This document shows, piece by piece, positions 10,457-22,359 of a stretch of DNA of 40,000 nucleotides. The position numbers and the translations under genes are program-made. The first letter of the stretch is position 1; every line of letters starts with the position of its first letter. The stretch lies in contig CM018913.1 of NCBI GenBank assembly GCA_009663005.1, forward strand, positions 20,109,128-20,149,127, written 5' to 3'. This stretch comes from Actinidia chinensis. Lineage: Eukaryota; Streptophyta; Magnoliopsida; Ericales; Actinidiaceae. The notes under the pieces were generated by a model, which was not told the DNA's origin, searched no databases, and worked only from the letters and a program-made list of their open reading frames with translations.

Positions 10457-10685
10457 AGAAGAAGTGAAAGATTCCAGACGTTGAAGCATTGGGGGTGCAG
10501 TAGATGAACTTTGAATCTTCAATTGGGTGTTGGTTGATACCCAATTGAAATTTCAATTGGGGTTCAGTTGAAAGTTAGAGGCCCAACAAATACTCCAGTG
10601 GAAAGAAGCAATGGATGCTGCACAAACCACAAGCCTTGACCAACCTTCTAACAACTGGGGTAAATACTTTGTGATATGTTCTTAA
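10457..10685 (+). CDS. Second leader exon with a 24-codon ORF (possible first coding exon)
   Basis: The 5' leader intron 10346-10456 would end at GATGGCAG, leaving this exon. ATG at 10611 opens MDAAQTTSLDQPSNNWG. The frame either stops after 24 codons (TAA 10683-10685) or splices at a donor G/GTAAAT near 10658, which would make this the first coding exon of a longer gene. I do not recognise the peptide. The kinase remnant 1.1 kb downstream on the same strand could be a later part of the same gene, but receptor kinases should begin with a signal peptide and this does not. Promoter plus leader intron look well kept while the downstream body is decayed. Confidence 0.35.
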
Positions 10686-11774
10686 CCGAAAATGAAAACT
10701 CCGTTTCTCTTTGTTTTCCATGATGACCACAATTCAATAATTTGTGATTTTGTGAGTATCTTCAAGCTTTTATAATTTGACTATGTCGGTGTGTTATGAA
10801 TTTTTTTTTGTGCCCTTTTTCTTGAGAAGTCTTATCTTATGGGTAATCTGTAATATGGTTGGGTGGTAGAATTTTCTCTTTTCTCTTTTTCTTTCACAGT
10901 CACCTTGCACTTCAACGTTTTACATCAATGTCATCTGCCAACAAACCCATAAGCTTAGAAATCTGATTTGATTGTGGTAAATATCCTATGTGTTCTTAAC
11001 TGAGAATGAAAAGATGGAAAAAGCCCTTGAATATTCAATCGGGTATGAAAAAAAACCTTGGATTCTTATTTCCAGTTGGGTATGAAAAGAAGCTTAAATA
11101 TTCAGTTGGGTTTATGGAAATATTGAGATTAAGAGGACATTAAACTCAAAAATATGCAGATTCCCCTCGGAACAAGATTCCCGAAAGAAAGAGGGTGTCA
11201 ATCTTTGTGCTTTGTTCCGAATGTCATCAATTAGGGTTATATATAAGATAAATTGGCAAAGCTTCAAGGTTCCAGTGGGCTTCCTTACACACATTGTTTT
11301 CTTAAAGAAATACAAGCTCCTTTCAACTCTAATCCTTGTTGTGTCACTTGACTTGGTATTGATACCTTTTGACATAAGGCATAATAGAAACAGAAAGCGA
11401 TTAGGCATTGATGGTGTAAGACAAGACAGCATAATGGCCATTTAAGCTATATATCACCTACGCATAATGGAGTTAAGACTTTATTAGTACATATCTTGAA
11501 ACTTTTCTGGTTAGAAAATGAAAAGGAAAATTTTCATTGGGTATAAATGAAACACATGCAATATTCCCCCCCTCTTATCTGAGATACAATCTGGACTCTG
11601 TACTAAGGTGGAGGAGTTCAAACTAATTTGCTGCACGTTGTTTAATTTCAATTCCTCCCCAAAACCATTATGATCTAGTGAGTTTTTTCGTCGTTTCTAA
11701 AATTAAAGTGGATATTATAATAGTGAAAGCTTTAGAACCTCGTGCTATTTAGCATTCCAGTGCAGATTTTGAAG
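10686..11774. other. Intron-like or intergenic DNA, no gene recognised
   Basis: AT-rich. Three short copies of ATTCA(A/G)T(C/T)GGGT or CCAGTTGGGTATGAAAA recur between about 11032 and 11112, echoing CAATTGGGT near 10520-10560. A 109-codon minus frame (11112-11441) and an overlapping 77-codon plus frame have no recognisable domain and look accidental. Confidence 0.55.
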
Positions 11775-12161
11775 GTCTGAGTTGCAAACTGTTCTTTTAC
11801 TTGAAACAATTAAAGATGCCAACTAACAATTTCGAGTCTGCAAAAACAAGATTGGAGAAGGTGGTTTTGGTCATTGTATACAAGGTGTCCTCTTAAACGA
11901 TGATAATTGGTAGTACTTCTAGATTTCAAGCACAAATCGGAGTAGTTTCTTGGATGCAGGGCATTGCCTGATGGAACGGTAATTGCAGTGAAGCAACCTT
12001 TCTGTGTCAAGCAAGGAATCGTGAATTTTGAATGAAATAGGCATGATTGTCCTGCTGCAACACCAACCTGTTAAGCTTCACAGGTGTGTATGAAGGGGGA
12101 CCAATTATTACTGCGTGAACGAGTACATGGAAAAACAATAGCATCGCACGCACTTTGTTTG
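11775..12161 (+). pseudogene. LRR receptor-like kinase fragment (N-lobe), frameshifted
   Basis: The translation, followed across frames, gives the juxtamembrane/N-lobe of a plant LRR-VIII-type receptor kinase: a T-L-K-Q-I-K-x-A-T-N-N-F-like entry, the glycine loop IGEGGFG at 11851-11871, a VYKG-like end, then ALPDGTVIAVKQ with the catalytic Lys in VAVK-type context (about 11960-11995). Next comes degraded text corresponding to EFVNEIGMISALQHPNLVKLH, and QLLL..EYMENNSIA up to 12161. A 75-bp intron (donor GTGTCC at 11885, acceptor GATGCAG at 11959) sits at the VYKG position, and a second donor GTTAAG follows at 12162. At least four 1-nt indels and in-frame stops destroy the frame, so it is inactive. 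LRR, malectin and C-lobe parts are missing. Retained introns show it came from genomic DNA and is not retrocopied. Confidence 0.8.
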
Positions 12162-12508
12162 GTTAAGTTCGTGTTGCTGATTTCCATTACACTGTTACAT
12201 AGAGTAGAGCAAGTGTGCGGGTGTGACGGGGTCTGCGTGTGGTCTTCATCTAATTCCCACGTTCAACAACATGCGGTCTCAGCAAAATACTCATATTTTT
12301 TAACAATTTGTAAATGTTTAGGGTAAATTAGAGTCTATATAGAGCATCCCATGCATAAAATGGGTATAGTTTTGAGGTAAACTCAAATTAGTAATAGTTT
12401 TGATGGGTGAATGAATGTCCAACTATGCATGATGGACGCGCCATACACTTATCTAAGTGATTCTGACACGGGGAAGAGTCCATGTAACATGGGATGACAT
12501 TAAAATAT

Positions 12509-12510
<2 letters not shown>
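12162..12510. other. Intron or intergenic remnant, nothing recognised
   Basis: No further kinase exon could be read. An 80-codon frame at 12084-12326 overlaps the pseudogene end and is not coding. Confidence 0.5.

Positions 12511-12583
<73 letters not shown>
12511..12583 (+). repeat. Poly-G tract, 73 nt with a single C
   Basis: 31 G, one C at 12542, then 41 G, flanked by AT-rich DNA with no G-rich shoulder. Such a run can form G-quadruplexes and is very hard to sequence, so its length and even its existence in the source genome should be doubted. Confidence 0.9.
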
Positions 12584-12584
<1 letters not shown>

Positions 12585-13931
12585 ATGAAAAGGCTATACA
12601 AATAAACTTGTTCCAAGCTGATTATAGTAGTTGATTAGGACATGATGCCTTGTTAACTTAATTAAGTTAATTTGGATTTCACTATAAAGTTATATAAGTA
12701 TCTCGAATAATGGTTGTATGAATAAGTTAAATATAAAGATTGCTAAAAGGTAGTAATATTCTGTTTGTAGTAATTTTTTCCTTCATCATGTATTTGTTAA
12801 ATGAAGTGCCTATATCTATGGTTCAGAATGTACATGATCTATTACGTGATTCACTTGGACTAGGAGTGTCTTGTAACCTGGGATGGTTACTACAAGTGTC
12901 TCCAACGTGATGAACCAGGCCGGATATCATGCTAGACTCTTCTATATCACAATCTAGTCATGTTGACATGGAGAGGGCATTGGAACGCTGGGTCCCTGAC
13001 AAAAGATGATTCTTCAATGTCAAGAATTGGAGAACATATTGGACAATCCTTGGAATAGGTTGGTTACCTTTTCTTTTTTTCTTTTCCATATCTGTTAGGT
13101 TAAATTTTCTAGTTTTTTGTCCTAAAAAGGGGTAAATAACATTTAATACTTTTACACCCATCCATACAAACGCCATTACATTGCACACTACCCCATGTGC
13201 ATATGTCTCTCTAAAGGGAACCCCCTACCCGGCAACCACTTCACTTTCTTTATTCAACTAGCCTACCACTACCCTTGTATTCTATATTATATTCCCCATC
13301 CAGTAAACTGACATTTCCATTGAAGCCCTGCCACTACTATTTTCCAGTTGTACCTAGCCACTAGTTTGGTAGGATCAGTAACATAACATCCTCCAGAGCT
13401 CGATGCCAAACCCATGTGGTTGGGGCATTGCGCTGGCCCAGCTCGTAATGCAGGTTAGAACTGCATCCCTTCCCCATCGCAAAAATAATGCATGGTGTTT
13501 TTGCGGTGAACCTCCCCCACCCCCCAAAAAAGCAAAAAAGAAAAATCACAACATCTGGAAAGTCTTAATTAGGCCCCTGGGCCTATACTTACAGGTATAC
13601 GCGTATGCCTCTAATTTCTTTTGAAGACTGAATGCCCATATAGCAGTGGATTTATTTAGTAATGATTGGTCTGCATGCCTATATGAGTAAGGACGTGAAA
13701 GAGGTGGTTCATAAATTAAAAATGTCATAGTGCAGGCAAATATATAACAGTGCACTAAAGACCTACAAAATTGTCGTGATTGTGGGTGGCGACGGTGGAT
13801 TAGGTGATCTTGTAGTGTGCTTGGGGTGTTAGTAATTTTAGATAGAGGAAAACGTCACCAAGGAGAGTTGTTTCTTTTTTTCTTTTTTGTTTTATGTTTT
13901 GGGTTTTTGATGCTACATAAATGAATAGAAA
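12584..13931. other. AT-rich intergenic DNA before the array, no gene recognised
   Basis: Several frames of 62-76 codons on both strands have no known motif. GAGTCCATGTAACATGGGATG (near 12477) and GGAGTGTCTTGTAACCTGGGATGG-like text (near 12862) are short related words. 13763-13800 is mildly GT-rich. A T-rich stretch (13868-13910) directly precedes the array. Confidence 0.55.
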
Positions 13932-15510
13932 AGGAGGCGGTGGTTGGCCACCTCCACGTCCTCCGGCACCGCCACCGCTTAATCCACCACCACCACCGCT
14001 TTATCCGCCTCTTCCACCACCACCACCACTACCACCACCTCCACCAACACCACCTCCACCATCATCACCTACACTGCAACCACCGCCACCACCACACCCT
14101 CCACTTTCAACATCGCCTCCTCCACCGCCACCCCCCCCCACCACCTCAACCACCGGTGTCTCCACCGCCACCACCACCGCTACCTCCTTCAGCATCGCCG
14201 CCTCATCTACCCCCAATACCACCACCACCTCCTCCGGCACCGGCTCTTCCTCCACCACCACCTCCATCTCCAATACCTCCTCCACCATCGCCACCTTCAC
14301 CACCTTCCGGCACCGGCTCTTCTCACACCACCTCCATCTCCAATACCTCCTCCACCATCGCCACCTTCACCACCTCCACCTCATCCACCTTTACCTCCAC
14401 CACCACCACCTCCATTGCAACGAACACCTCCAATACGACCATCACCTCCACCATCTCCTCTTTCACCACCGCCTCCAACACCACCACGTCCGCCACCGCC
14501 ACCTCCTCCAGCACCGCCTCCTCCTCTACCACGACCACCACGTCCATGTCCTCCACTGCCTCCACTACAACTACCACCTCTACCACCGCCTCCTCAATCA
14601 CCCCTACCACCTTTGGCACCACCTCCTCCTCCACCACCGCCACCTCCTCTAACTCCACCTCCTCCTCCACCACCACCTCAATCTCCACCGCCGCCACCAC
14701 CACCTCTACCTCTACTTCCACCACCACCACCACCGAATCCTCCATCATCGCCACCTCCTCCACCACCACCACCACCGCCTCCACTACCACCCCCAGCGCC
14801 TTCTCCACCAGCGCCTCCTCCACCACCACCACCATCTCCACCACCACTGTCACCACCACCGCCACTGCCTCCTCCACCATTGCCATCACCGTCACCTCCA
14901 CTGCTGCCACCACCTCCTCCTCTGGCACCATGACCTCCTCAACCACCACCACCACCACCATTGGAACCACCATGTCAACCTATACCTCATCTTCATCCTC
15001 CACCACTGCCACCGCCTCCTCCATCTTCGCCACCTCCTTCACCACCACCACCACCACCTACTCTACCACCGCAACCTCCTCCTCCTCCTCCTCCTCCTCC
15101 TCACCTCTAGCTCCAGCTCCACCACCGCCTTCTCCTCTTCCACCACATACACCACCACCGCAATCACCACCTCATCCTACACCACCACCACAACCAATGC
15201 CACCACCACCATCTCTAGTGGCACCACCACCTCCACCTCCACCTCCACCACCACCACCACCACCACCTCTACCACCATCGTCTCCTCAACCACCACCACC
15301 ACCAACTCCACCTTCGCCACCTCCACCACCATAAACGCCTCCTCCATCATTGCCACCTCCTCCTCCACCACCACCTCTACCACCGCCACAGCCTCCTATA
15401 CCACCTCCACCTTCACCTCCTCCACATTTACCACCATCACCTTCTCCACCACCGCCACCTCCTCTACCGCCGCCACCTATTCCACCACCACCATCACCAC
15501 CGCCACCACC
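13932..15510. repeat. Array unit 1 (no leading spacer)
   Basis: Starts abruptly at GGAGGCGGTGGTTGGCCACC, so the array's left border falls at the strand-switch with only about 12 nt of G-arm. The C-arm of about 1.56 kb runs to CCACC/TAGAGTTTAGGG. The block CTTCAGCATCGCCGCCTC followed by CCACCACCTCCTCCGGCACC lies at 14189-14250. A plus-strand Thr/Pro frame of 464 codons and a minus-strand Val/Glu frame of 216 codons are incidental. Confidence 0.85.
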
Positions 15511-17418
15511 TAGAGTTTAGGGATTAGGTTTAGGGGTTTAGGGGTTAGGGTTAGGGGGTGGTGGTGGTGGTGGTGGTGGAGGAGTCAGTAGAGGTAGAGG
15601 TAGAGGTGGTGGCGATTGTGTAGAGCGATGGTGGACGAGGCGGTGGTGGTTGGCCACTTCCACCTCCACCTCCATGTCCACGTCCTCCACCACCTCTACA
15701 ACCACTGCCTCCTTGCCACCACCACTACCCTTGCCACCACCATCTCCACCACCACCTCCTCCTTCACCACAGCCACCTCCACCTCCTCCTCCGCCATTTC
15801 CACCTCCACCATCGCCACCACTACCTCTACCTCCATCAACCACCACCACCACCACCGTATCCTCCATCATCGCCACCTCCTCCACCACCACCACCGCCGC
15901 GCTTCATCCACCTCCTCCACCACCACCACTTCATTTGCCACCGCCACCCTCATCTACACCACTGCCACTACCACCGCCTCCTCCACCGCCACGTTCACCT
16001 CCACCATCACTGCTACCAGGGAAAGCCCTCCTAGCCCCCCTCCAACATACCTTTACCCGCTATTCTCTTTCCTCCACACCCCTCCACGGCCTCGCTACGG
16101 ACGCATGCCCTACTTCTTACTCCTCCCTTATTCGTCCCTGATGCCTCTTCTCTCTCATAATATCCTCTGTTCATGGCACCTTCACCGACAACCAAGCCCG
16201 CCACCTTCACTGTAACCGCCGCCAAAAACACCACCTTCACCTCCACCTCCACCTTTAACATCACCTCCTCTACCACCACCGCCGCCGCCGCCACCACCTT
16301 AACCACCGATGCCTCCTTCACCACCACCACCGCCACCACCACCACCTTTATCATCAGCTCCACCACCACCACCACTACCTCCACCAGCATCGCCCCCTCC
16401 GCCCCCTCCAATACCACCACCACCTCCTCCAGCACCGCTGCCTCCTCCACCACCACCACCATGACCACCACCTCCACGTCCCTACCGCCTCCACCGCAAC
16501 CACCGCCTCCTCAATCACCCCTACCAACTTTGCCACTACCACCTCCACCTCCTCCTCCACCACCGCCACCTTCTTTAACTCCACCTCCTTCGCCACCATC
16601 ACCACCGCCACCACCACCTATATCTCTACCACTGCCACCACCACCTATACCTCCACCTCCGCTGCCTCAACAATTACCACCTCCGCCACATCTTCTACCA
16701 CTACCATCGCCACCTCCTCCTCCACCTTTAACTCCACCTGCATCTTCACCACCACCACCTCCACCTCCTTCACCATCACCATCACCATCACCACCCCTAC
16801 CACCTCGACCTCCACCATCACCACCACCACCACCACCTCTACCTCCACACTCACCACCACTGCATCCTCCATCATCGCCACCTCCTCCACCACCACCACC
16901 ACCACGGTTTATTCCTCCACCTTCACTGCTTCATCCACCACTTCATCCACTACCACAATCGCTTCATCCACCTCTTCCACCACTGAAACCTCCTCCACCA
17001 TCACCGCCATCGCTACCCTCATCTACACCACTACCACCACCACCGCCTACAACACCGCCACGTTCACCTCTTCCATTGCTACCACCACCTCCTCCTCCTC
17101 TATCGTCACCTTCACCGCAACCACCGCCGCCAACTTCACTGCAACCACCGCCAAAACCACCACCTCCACTTTTAACATCACCTCCACCACCATCGCCGCC
17201 GCCACCACCTCAACCACCGGTGCCTCCTTCACCACCACCACCACCACTACCACCGCCTCTGCCACCACCTCCACTACCACCACCCATACCTCCTTCAGCA
17301 TCGCCGCCTCCTCCACCTCCAATACCACAACCACCTCCTCCGGCACCGGCTCCTCCACCACCATCACCTCCACCACCACCACCTCTTCCATTGCAACGAC
17401 CACCTCCACCACGACCAT
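15511..17418. repeat. Array unit 2
   Basis: Spacer 15511-15557 (TTTAGGGATTAGGTTTAGGG core); G-arm to the switch at 15650-15657 (TTGGCCAC). A less repetitive insert at about 16018-16205 contains GGAAAGCCCTCC and CATAATATCC and interrupts the C-arm. Anchor words GTCACCTTCACCGCAACC (about 17105) and CCACCGGTGCC (about 17215) are well kept. Confidence 0.85.
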
Positions 17419-18963
17419 GATGGTGGTAGAGTAGAGGAAGTAGAGGAGGTGGCAGTGGTGGTGGTGGTGGTAGAGTAGAGGAAGGGGCGTTGGAGGTGGT
17501 GATGGTGGTAGAGTAGAGGAAGTAGAGGAGGTGGCAGTGGTGGTGGTGGTGGAGGCAGTGGAGGAGGTGGCAGTGGTGGAGAGCGATGGTGGACGAGGTA
17601 GTGGTGGTTGGCCACCTCCACCTCCACGTTGTCAACGTCCTCCACCGCCACCGCCACCACCCTCTCTACCACCAGCGCCTCCTCAGCCACCACCACTACC
17701 CTTACCACCAGCATCTCCACCACCACCTCCACCTCCACCATCGCCACCACCACCTCTACCTCCACACCCACCACCACTGCATCCTCCATCATCGCCACCT
17801 CCTCCACTACCACCACCACCACCACCACAGTTTAATCCTCCACCGCCACTACTTCATCTACCACCACCACCATCGCTTCATCCAACTCTTCCACCACCAT
17901 CACCTCCTCCACCACCACCGCAACTGCCATCGCTACCCTCATCTGCACCTTTACCACCACTATCGCCTCCTCTACCGCCACTTTACCTCTTCCATCGCCG
18001 CTGCCACCACTACCACCTCCTCCTCCTCCATCGTCACCTTTACCGCCACCACCGCCACCACCTTCACTGCAACCACCGCCAAAACCACCACCTCTACCTT
18101 CAACATCGCCACCACCTCAACCACCGGTGCCTCCTTCACCACCACTACTGCCGCCTCCGCCACCACGGCCTCCGCCACCACCTCCACTACCACTACCCCT
18201 ACCTTCTTCAGGATTGCTGCCTTCTCCACTTCCAATACCACCACCACCTCCTCCGGCACCGGTTCCTCCTCTAGCACCACTACGATCACCACATCCATCT
18301 CCACCACCTCCTCCACCACCACCACCACCACCTCCTCCTCCTCCATTACAACGACCACGACCATCACCTCCACCGCTGCCACCACCACCACCTCTCCACC
18401 CTCGCCACCTTTACCACCACCACTCCATTGCAACGACCACCTCCACCATGACCATCAACTCCACCGCTGCCTCTGCCACCACCCCCACCGCCTCTGCCAC
18501 CACCCCCTCCTCCTCAACAACCACCACCTCCTCCACCTACAATACCACCACCACCTCCACGTCCTCCACCGCCTCCACCACAACCACCACCTCCTCAATC
18601 ACCCCCACCACATTTGCCACTACCACCTCCTCCTCTATCACCTCCACCTCCTCTAACTCCACCTCCTCCTCTGCCACCTCCACCACCACCTCTACCTCTA
18701 CCTCCACCACCTCCACTACCACCTCTACATCCACCTCGGCCGCCTCAACAACTACCACCACTGCCATATCTGCTACCACCACCATCGCCACCTCTATCCT
18801 TAACTCCACCTACACCTTCGCCACCACCTCTACATCCACCTCCGTCGCCTCAACAACTACCACCACTGCCACATCTGCTACCACCACCATCGCCACCTCT
18901 ACCCTTAACTCCACCACCACCCTCTCCACCACCGCCGCCACCTCTTCCACCACCACCACCACG
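17419..18963. repeat. Array unit 3, spacer absent, G-arm internally duplicated
   Basis: C-rich DNA passes straight into G-rich DNA at CACGACCATGATGGTGGT (about 17410-17427) with no TTTAGGG. The G-arm carries TGGTGGTAGAGTAGAGGAAG three times (about 17420, 17468 and 17503), the outer two being 83 bp apart. The switch TTGGCCACC is at 17608-17616. Confidence 0.85.
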
Positions 18964-20589
18964 GGTTTGGGGATTAGGTTTAGGGGTTAGGGGTTAAGAT
19001 GGTGGTGCTGGAGGTAGATGTGGCAATGGCGGTGGTGGAAGAGGCAGTGGCGATGGAGGTGGCAGTGGTGGAGGAGGCGTTGGAGGTGGTGGTGGTGGTA
19101 GAGGTAGAGGAGGTAGAGGTAGTGGTGGTGGTGGAGGCAGTGGAGGAGGTGGCGGATGGTGGAGAGCGATGGTGGATGAGGCAGTGGTGGTTGGCCACCT
19201 TCACCTCCACGTCGTCAACGTGCTCCACTGCCTCCTCAACCACCACCACTACCTTTCCACCAGCATCTCCACCATCACCTCCTCCTCCACCATTGCCACC
19301 ACCTCCACCTCCTCCTCCGCCACCACCACCTACACCTACACCATCGCCACCACCACCTCTACCTCTACACCCACCACAATCGCATCCTCCATCATCGCCA
19401 CCTCCTCCACTACCACCTCCACCACTGTTTAATCCTCCACCACCATCGCTTCATCCACCTCTTCCACCACCAACAGCTCCACCAACACCGCTACCGCCAC
19501 CGCCATCGCTACCCTCATTTGCACCACCACAACCACCTCCTCCTCCACCACCACACCACGACCACCACCTCCACGTCCTCCATTGCAACCACCACCTCTA
19601 CCACCGCCAACTCAATCACCCCCACCACCTTTGCCACTACCACCTCCACTTCCTCCTCCACCACCGTCACCTCCTTTGACTCCACCTCCTCCGTCACCTC
19701 CACCACCACCTCTACCTCCACCTCCACCACCACCACCACCACCGTATCCTCAATTATCAGCACCTCCTTCTACACAACCACCACCAGCGCCTCCTCTTCC
19801 TCTTCTTCCACCACCACCAACAACAAACTCCACCACCAACGTCACCACCATCTCCACTGCCTCCTCCACCATCTCCACCTCCTCCATTGCCGCCACAACC
19901 ACCACCACCTCTAGCACCATGGCCTCCTCAACCACCACCACCACCACCACCACCATTGGAGCCACCACCTCAACCTATACCTCCTCCTCGACCTCCACAA
20001 TCGCCACCTCCACCTTTTCCTCCACCACCGCCACCACCACCACCACCGCCTTCACCACCACCACCACCACCACATCCTACACTACCATCGTCACCTCCTC
20101 CACCTCCACCTCCACCTCCACCACCTCCTCCTCCTCCATCACCACTACCACCACCACCACCACCACACAACCCATGCACCAGCATCGCCACCAAACACCT
20201 CCTCCTTACCTCCTCCCTACCAGCCACGTCCACCTCCACCATCACCTCCACCTCTACCACCACCACCACCTCTACCACCATCGTATCCTCAACCACCTCC
20301 ACCACCACCACCACCATTGGCACCACCACCTTAACCTATATCTCCACCTCCACAACCAACTCCACCTTTTCTACCACCACCTTTGCCACCACCACCACCA
20401 CAAATGCCGCCTCCATCATTGCCACCTCCTCTTCCACCACCACTTCTACCACCACCATTGCCTCCTTTACCACCTCTAACTCCTCCACATTTACCGCTAT
20501 CACCTTCTCCACTACCGCTACCTCCTCTACCACTGCCACCTCTTCCACCACCACCATCACCACCACCACATTTTCCACCACCACCACCT
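18964..20589. repeat. Array unit 4
   Basis: Spacer 18963-18998 (TTTGGGGATTAGGTTTAGGG); G-arm of about 190 nt; switch TTGGCCACC at 19191-19199. The second half duplicates tail-type text: ACCTATACCTCC near 19973 and ACCTATATCTCC near 20334 both follow CACCACCATTGG. Confidence 0.85.
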
Positions 20590-22359
20590 AGAGTTTAGGG
20601 ATTAGGTTTATGGGTTAGGGTTAGGGTTAGGGTGAGGGTGAGGGGGTTGGTGGTGGTGACAGTGGCGGTGGCGGTGGAGGAGGTGGCAGTGGTGGAGGAG
20701 GCAGTAGAGGTAGAGGTAGTGGCGATTGTGTAGAGCGATGGTGGACGAGGCGATGGTGGTTGGACACCTCCACATCCGCCTCCACGTCCTCCACGCCCTC
20801 AACCGCCATCACCACCTCTACGACCATCGCCTCCTCAACCACCACCACTACCCTTGCCGCCACCACCACCTCCACCTTCACCACCGCCACCTCCTTCACC
20901 TCCTCCTCTTCCACTTCACCACGCCCCACACCCTCTACCCCCCACCACCAACCACAGATCCTCATCATGCACCTCCTCCACATCCACCACCACCACCATC
21001 GCTTCATCCACCACTGCCACCGCTTCATCCATCTACTGCCACCACCACCGCTTCATTCGCCACCGCCACCCTCATCTGCACTATTGCCACCACCACTTCC
21101 TCCCCCACTGCCACATTCACCTCCACCATCGGCGCCACAACCACCTCCTTCGTCATCATCACCTTCACCGCAACCACCGCCGCCACCTTCACTATAACCA
21201 CTGCCAAAACCGCCACCTTCACTGTAACCACCGCCAAAACCACCACCTCCACCTCCATTTCCACCACCTCTACCACCTCCACCTTCAACATCACCTCCTC
21301 CACCGCCGCCACCACCGCCGCCGCCACCACCTTAACCACGGAGCCTCCTTCACCACCACCACCAACTCCACCACAACCACCACTACCTCCACCAGCATCG
21401 CCCCCTCCTCCACCTCCAATACCACCACCACCTCCTCCAGCACCGCCGCAGCCTCCATGACCACCACAACCACAACCACCACCTCCATCTCCACCACCTT
21501 AATTTCCACCACCACTACCTCCACTGCAACGACCCCCTTCACCACTCCCATCACCTCCACCGCTGCCATCACCAACACCACCGGTGCCTCCACCACCACC
21601 AACACCGCCTCCGCCACTACCTTCTCTACCACTGCTACCTCTTCCACCTCCAATATCACCACCACCACCTCCTCCAGCACCTCCTCCTCCACCACCACCA
21701 CCACCATGACCACCATCTCCATCTCCACCACCTCCTCATCCACCATCGCCACCTTCACAACCTCCACCTCCACCACTGCCACCTCCACTACAACGACCAC
21801 CTCCAACCACCCACACCACCACCTCCACCGCTGCCGCCACCACCACAACCGCCTCTTCCACAACCGCCTCTGCCTCCTCCACACCTTCCGCCACCTCCAC
21901 CATCGCCACATCCTCCACTACCACCTCCACGACCTCCACCTCCACCACCACCACCGCCTTTTCCACCACTTCCACTACCGCCACCACCGCCACCACTACC
22001 TCCTTTAGCACGCTTTTGCCTTCCTCCCACTCCTACCTCCACCGTCACCACATCATCGACGGCAACGCATCTTACCACCCCACATCCAACTTGCCGCCTC
22101 AACAACTACCACCACCGCCAAATCTGCTACCACCGCCACCTCCTCCTCCACCACCACCTCCACCTCCACTATCGTCACCTCCACCTCCTTCACCATCACC
22201 ATAACCACCTCTACCACTCCGACCTCCACCTCCATTTCCACTGCCTCCACCACCTCTAGCACCACTGCCTCTACCACCACCACCATCATTACCTTCTCCA
22301 CCACCTCCTCTATTGCCGCCACCTCTTTCACCATCGCCACATTTTCTACCACCATCACC
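20590..22359. repeat. Array unit 5, mutated switch
   Basis: The longest internal spacer (20590-20648) has three perfect GGGTTA steps followed by GGGTGA steps. The switch is TTGGACACC (20760-20768), so the TGGCCA palindrome is broken here. Less repetitive patches lie at about 20925-20995 and 22005-22095. Confidence 0.85.

Noticed and set aside
11112..11441. 109-codon minus-strand frame
   Set aside because: No recognisable domain, atypical composition for a plant coding exon, and overlapped by an equally open plus frame.
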